From the NCBI GenBank assembly GCA_037783545.1, contig JBBELK010001393.1:62001-126000 (forward strand): 64,000 bases of DNA, written 5' to 3'. The position numbers and the translations under genes were made by a program. The notes below the pieces were generated by a model, which ran no database searches, was not told where the DNA came from, and saw only the letters and a program-made list of their open reading frames with translations. The stretch is from Henricia sp. BOLD:AAB3569 (taxonomy: Eukaryota; Echinodermata; Asteroidea; Spinulosida; Echinasteridae). Positions 29,701 through 35,700 of this stretch are shown in pieces. Within the stretch, counting starts at the first letter, position 1; each line of letters opens with the position of its first letter.

Positions 29701-32700
29701 AAGTGACTGTACATCGTTGGAAAAACATCGTTAATTAAAATTACTTGTAATGATTTTCCCATCTAAAACACACATTTCCACAGACAATGACAAACACAGA
29801 ACTCTTTGGATTTTAAAACAACGCCAACTAAAAGTAAAGAATTGAAGAAAACACGGAAGGAACAGACGCACCAAACGATTTGTTTGGCGTTGGACGAGTA
29901 CTCACGACCGATGGCATGGTCCGATGGCGAACTGGTTGCCTGCGCTTGTGCTGTGTCACATCGATACACTCTGCACCTGGAAAAATTGCACACCTTTTCG
30001 TGCGCGTGCGACGGCCTTCAACATCGTTTTTTGACAATAAAAAATTCCCGTAAAAGATTGATAGAACTATTTAACTACATTACATAATGTATATGAGCAT
30101 ATCATGATTTTTATCTTTAGAGCTCGGCGTATAAGCCGCCCGGTTTATAAGCCGCCGGGAACTTTTTTTTTGGCAAAATCAACGTATAAGCCGCGGCTTA
30201 TATTCCGAAAATTACGGTAAGTCTATGGGTGATGGGAGAGCTGGGCTCTAGTTTTGTTTTTTCCCCTGTCAATTTTTTTTTTTTTGTCATTCCCTCAATT
30301 TACTTGGTTATTCCCACCCACCCTTTCATTCTCCCATAAAAATGACTGTATTTTATATTTAGACAGACATTTCTGCAAGCCTTAACAATTTATCACAGTA
30401 ATTTTAAGTGGCTTCCATTTAATAGAAGAAAGGGTTGCACACTCACATGAGGGTTGGAAACACAGACATTATGATGTGCAACTTATAAGGCCTGTCCGCA
30501 TTGGATTTTTTTGTTAAAACATACCGAGACGATGGGTACAACATGTACATGTACTTTTCCCATTTTTAATCCAGTGCGGACAGTCTAAGAAGTTTTCCTC
30601 CCAGTAACTTTTCCCGAGTCCAGCGGTTACTTTTCCTGGCCAACTGCTGCCCAGAAAAATTGACCAGGTAACTTTTCCCGAGACAATAAATTTAATGCGG
30701 ACATATCGAGTCGGTAAAAGCGCTCTGGAAGCATACATGTACATGTACATCCGGGCCGTGAACTAAGGTCATACTGCATGCTCTTCCACAGTCTCGGTAA
30801 AATGTTCCCGTGTCGAGAACGTACGATACCGCGCGAGACCACTGTTATTTCCGGGCACAAGACCCTATCTCTTCAACGCACGTCGCGAGCGAAATTCTTT
30901 GATTATTTTGTATACGCAGGTTTTTGAAAACGCGTATCCCTAAATACAATCTTGCATTTCAATTGATGAAGTGGGGTATATAATAAATAATAAGCAATCA
31001 AAATGTAAAAATTAACGATCTTTTCTGAGTCGACAAGTCAATCTTTGAAGATCGTAAACTACATGCAGCAAAAGATATGCAACACGCACAGCAGCCGACG
31101 TACAGTGTACATATATACAGACCTCGCTAGCGATAGGTGAAACACCATCTACCAAAAGTAGAGCTCGCAGACTTTTTTTTAGAGTGCCCAAGTTCGAAGC
31201 ATTCATTTTCACATAAATCCACACTTGGGTCATCCATTCCAAATTGGATGAAGAATATGCTAGCAGCAGCTAGCAGGGAAATTTATTCAGGTCACGAAAT
31301 TTTTATAAATTTTTATCGTTTTTAGAGATAATTATGTATTGTAAAAAAACATTTTAGTTACCCGAATCACTTTCGGGTCGGTTGTATACTTAAGATTGGA
31401 CAGACAAATTTATACAAAAAACAAAATCTCGCCCGTGTTATAGGAATAGGCGTTTTAGTCGTGTTGTGCCCGGAAGCTCAGATTTGACCTTTGCCGAGAG
31501 ACTTACATCTAGTCTATTGTCAAGGTCGTTTGTAGTGTAAATGCTACCCGATTCTTGGGGCGGGTGTGGTAGGTTTAAACGACAAATCCACGCATCCGCT
31601 GTGGTCACAAATACAGATACTGTAGCAGTGATTTCTGCAGTTTGTAAACAGTGGTGAAGGCGAATTGAAAGCGAAGTGTAAACGCGACAAATGTTCAGAT
31701 TTGCAGTCGCAATAAAAATGCCCGAATCACTTTCGGGTCGGTTGTATACTTAAGATTGGACAGACAAATTTATACAAAAAACAAAATCTCGCCCGTGTTA
31801 TAGGAATAGGCGTTTTAGTCGTGTTGTGCCCGGAAGCTCAGATTTGACCTTTGCCGCGAGACTTACATCTAGTCTATTGTCAAGGTCGTTTGTAGTGTAA
31901 ATGCTACCCGATTCTTGGGGCGGGTATGGTAGGTTTAAACGACAAATCCACGCATCCGCTGCGGTTACAAATACACATACTGTAGCAATGATTTCTGCTG
32001 TTTGTAAACAGTGGTGAAGGCAAATTGAAAGCCGAATCGAGGTGTAGTGTAAACGCGGCAAATGTTTTTTTTTCTTTAAATAAATTCAACGTTTTCTTGG
32101 GTGTCAGTTTGTGGAAACTAAAACGTGCATTTTGAGTCCAGTGTCCGGAGTGCACACTCGGATGTCAGCTCGTGAAAACTTGTGTCGCCCACTGTCACTG
32201 TGCGGTTTTCACGAACTGTAACAGAAGTGCACTTGGGTGTCACGAATTATAGAGCTGTCATCGATAGTACACGCACACTGCCATTGGCTATTCGATTAAA
32301 TCAGCGTGTTGTCATAGCAACAAAAGCATGACTTTCAGTAGTCAGTTGCCGCAGAAACTGCGGCAGCGAGGAAAATATACCCTGTGGGTACCGGTACATC
32401 CTCACCAGTTGAGACTCAATGCAATAGATCTATGGAGCTTAACAAAACAATTCTAAGTGTTTTCACTGCTAAATTCATGTTTTCTCGAAATTTTTACACT
32501 TTCTGGGGTGTTACAATGTATGTCATATTATGAAGAATTAGTAGCGAGGGTGTATGGTACCGTATTTATACCGACGGTGACACAGCACAGCGCTACACAA
32601 TACACCCATTAGACTCTGTCAGTGTTTTAAATTGTCGCGTATGCGAACTGTTGGATTGCATTTGACTGAGTTTGGGGAGGAAATTATTCCTCTTTTTCCA

Positions 32701-35700
32701 AGGACGTTGTCATATATGTGTACCAGTTATACGAACCTGTAAGCCTAATGTGATAAAAGTGAATAAAGGCATGTGTTTCGCTTCGTGAAGAGACCGTTTG
32801 ATGTCTGTTACGGCACTAGTGTGTGTGTAAGGTTTCCACGCTTTGCCCACTGTGCTTATGTGATGAGGAGCCAGTGTCTGGTATTAATTAGCCAATCAGC
32901 AATAAGCCTACACAACTACAGGGGTTGAAATTAACCTGAATTTCATGCTGGTCAGAGGGACCAATAGATTAGAGAACTCTACTGGTCCTGCTGAAAATTT
33001 GGTCCACTGGTGCTTTTCAAAATGGCACCGAGATACTCTGAAACACTTTCTGGTTTAAGGTAATTGAGTGCATGATGGATGGGATTGCTTTTTGATCCAA
33101 CACTAGGGCATGTCTGGAGAGATCAGAGAAAGAAATGAAGTTATCTGAAAATGATTAAAGCGATCATGAATTGTTTGTGGTAACAAGGAATTTTTCGCAT
33201 TGAGCATGTTGAGTAAGAAATGTTTACTGTGGATTAGGCATCAGGAAATGTTTTCACTGGTCCATCGGACCAGCATTTTTGACAGATCTGTAGTGGTCCT
33301 TCTGATTTTTTACTGGTCTCAGACCACAGGACCAGTGCTAATTTCGACCCCTGCAACTACCGTACATGTAGTATCAACACCTGTTGGGCGAGCATCCCCA
33401 TCAAATCTGGGTACAAGACAAGACAACTAGACCCAAAAGTGCCCAGGAATAAGCCATATTGTTCATTTGAAAATTCATAAGACACAACCTTTTGGTAATT
33501 TTCTCCAGCAATTTCTGCACATAGTCAATAGTGAACCATTAGCAGGACCAACTGCAAAACAAACATTTGCTGGTACTGTAGACACAGTTTGAAGAACTAC
33601 TGGTATGCACAGGGTACCCATGTGTAACTTATGATAGTAATAAATGTTTACTTCTCCCCTTGCATACAATTTACAAATTTTTTATAGATTGTAACTCAAC
33701 TGGATCCACATTTCAAAATTTTACAATGCAATCTGAACACATTAAATGCCCTGCAGGTACATGTACGGTACATGTATACTTTATACACGTACGTTATTAC
33801 TTGAAAATGGTTTTAGCTACAGGCCACACGAATGTCAGAACTGATCTCAAGTGACAAAAAAGAGGGTAGGGCATTACACAGTACTTGTCATCAAATGCTT
33901 TTGATATATTTAGAGCAATGTCCACACAGCAGCAAAACTGGGTCATGTTTTTGTGTACACACTGGTGAATCCAAAAAGTGTCGGGTCCAAAAGGGTTTCA
34001 AGTCAACTCGGTCCCGAGTCAACGCGGTCCCAGGTCAACGCGGTCCCAACGAACTAAGGCCCAGGACAACTCAACCGCACTTAAAAAATGTACAATATTT
34101 CCAAGCAGCCGATCTTTTCCGATTCATTTGACGCAATATGCCAATTTAATTTCACTATCTGATTGTGAATGGCAATTTGACGTTACAGAGCGGCTTTCTT
34201 TTTCGCCTTACAAAAAAACAAAGTGTAGCTACTGTACTTTAGAGCTTGTGCGAAAGCTCGCCGGGCGGTCACACTCGTTTCCTTCCTCCATGTTTTTACT
34301 CAAGGTTTGTGCGATACGCCAAATGCGAGGGCTTGCGAAAGCGAAATTGACGCGAATTTGACAATTTGCGCCACAAATTCGCTCAAGTTCAACTAATTTG
34401 GCGAATGTTCACCGAATGTTTGACGTCAGATTTACGTTTGCGTTTTGTGTCTGATATGGATTACGTTCACTTTCCTTCGCGTGTCACGGCGGGAAATGGC
34501 ACAACCAAGTCAGTTGCACATTGCGGGAATGCGGAAATTTGCGCTCGCTCCTTCGTCACAGGGCGGATTGCATTAAACGGTAAACAAATTGTGGGATGTA
34601 CTCTCGTTTTAAGTATGAACCACGCCGCAAACCTTGATATTTTCTTGGGCCCGATGTCGTGTGGTGTTACTTCTATTGGCGACTACGCCGACTATGATCT
34701 TCAAACTTTTCTGCACGAAGCATACATTTATTTGCCAATGACGGTCGAATTGGGGGCTTAGTTCGTTGGGACCGAGTTGACTCGTGACCGAGTTGACCTG
34801 GGACCGAGTTGACCCGGGCCGAGTTGACTGGGACCGAGTTGACCTGCACCCGCCAAAAGTGTGACATGCTTTTGAAGACTTTCAAGTATTTTTAGTGGTT
34901 GACATTGATTTACTAATAGAAAATATTCATTTTTATTTCCATAAACTCCACTTAAATTTAATTTTCATTGATGTATGTACGGTAATACACAACACCAAAT
35001 TCATATTTAATATCATGGAACAACTTGTGTTACATTTCAGGCTGTCCCGGTTATGAGCGTATATTGGAAATTTGTACATACCGGAAGGGTTTTTCTTTTA
35101 GAAAGGCATGTTGTCACACTATTTGTAACCCTTTTGGGGCCTAAGACCCGCTTCAAACGTCGCACTTATGCCGTGTCGAATTAAATTCAACTTGGCACGA
35201 CGTTGGCACGATGTTAGCACGGCAGTGGTTTCAAACGTCAAACTTAATTGAAAACTCCCAGTCGAGCTTAAATACATCCAACATGGCGGATGAGTATTGT
35301 GCACGTCATGGACATTGTACACGTGTGTTTCCATTCTGTCCATTGTACGTCGCCATTTTATTATTTCGATGCACTTGTTTGTTGGTTATTTCTTTACTCA
35401 CATACATGTACGCGCTGCGAGCATGCGCATTCCTAGTTGTGAACAAAATTGCGGACCAACTTCGAACTGGAATTAAATTCGACACGGCAGAAGCACGACA
35501 TTTGAAGCCAAGCCGTGCTTGTGCCGCACTAAATAGAGTTAGCACGGCAGACCCTGTCGAGCTAAAATCTTCTGCCGTGTCGAACTCATTTTGCATGTAC
35601 TGTACCGGTACTTTCTAAAAATGCATGAAAAACAGGAGGAAAAACAAAACACGTCAAAAATACTGCTGTGTGGAATAATACCATTTTGGAAGGAGGGGTG

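Larger units (their letters stand above)
27970..30217 (+). mobile_element. pogo/Tigger-like DNA transposon, decayed (2.25 kb)
   Basis: Terminal inverted repeats CCGTAATTTTCGGAATATAA then GCCGC, with TA on both sides (27968-27969, 30218-30219). Sub-terminal copies of GTATAAGCCGC are repeated within 130 bp of each end. The interior holds a pogo-type DDE fragment (29018-29338) but no intact transposase frame, and a 62-bp palindrome at 29461-29522. Confidence 0.85.

Noticed and set aside
29806-30087. 93-codon ORF near the right end of the pogo-like element as transposase C terminus
   Set aside because: Position is plausible but I see no motif to support it.
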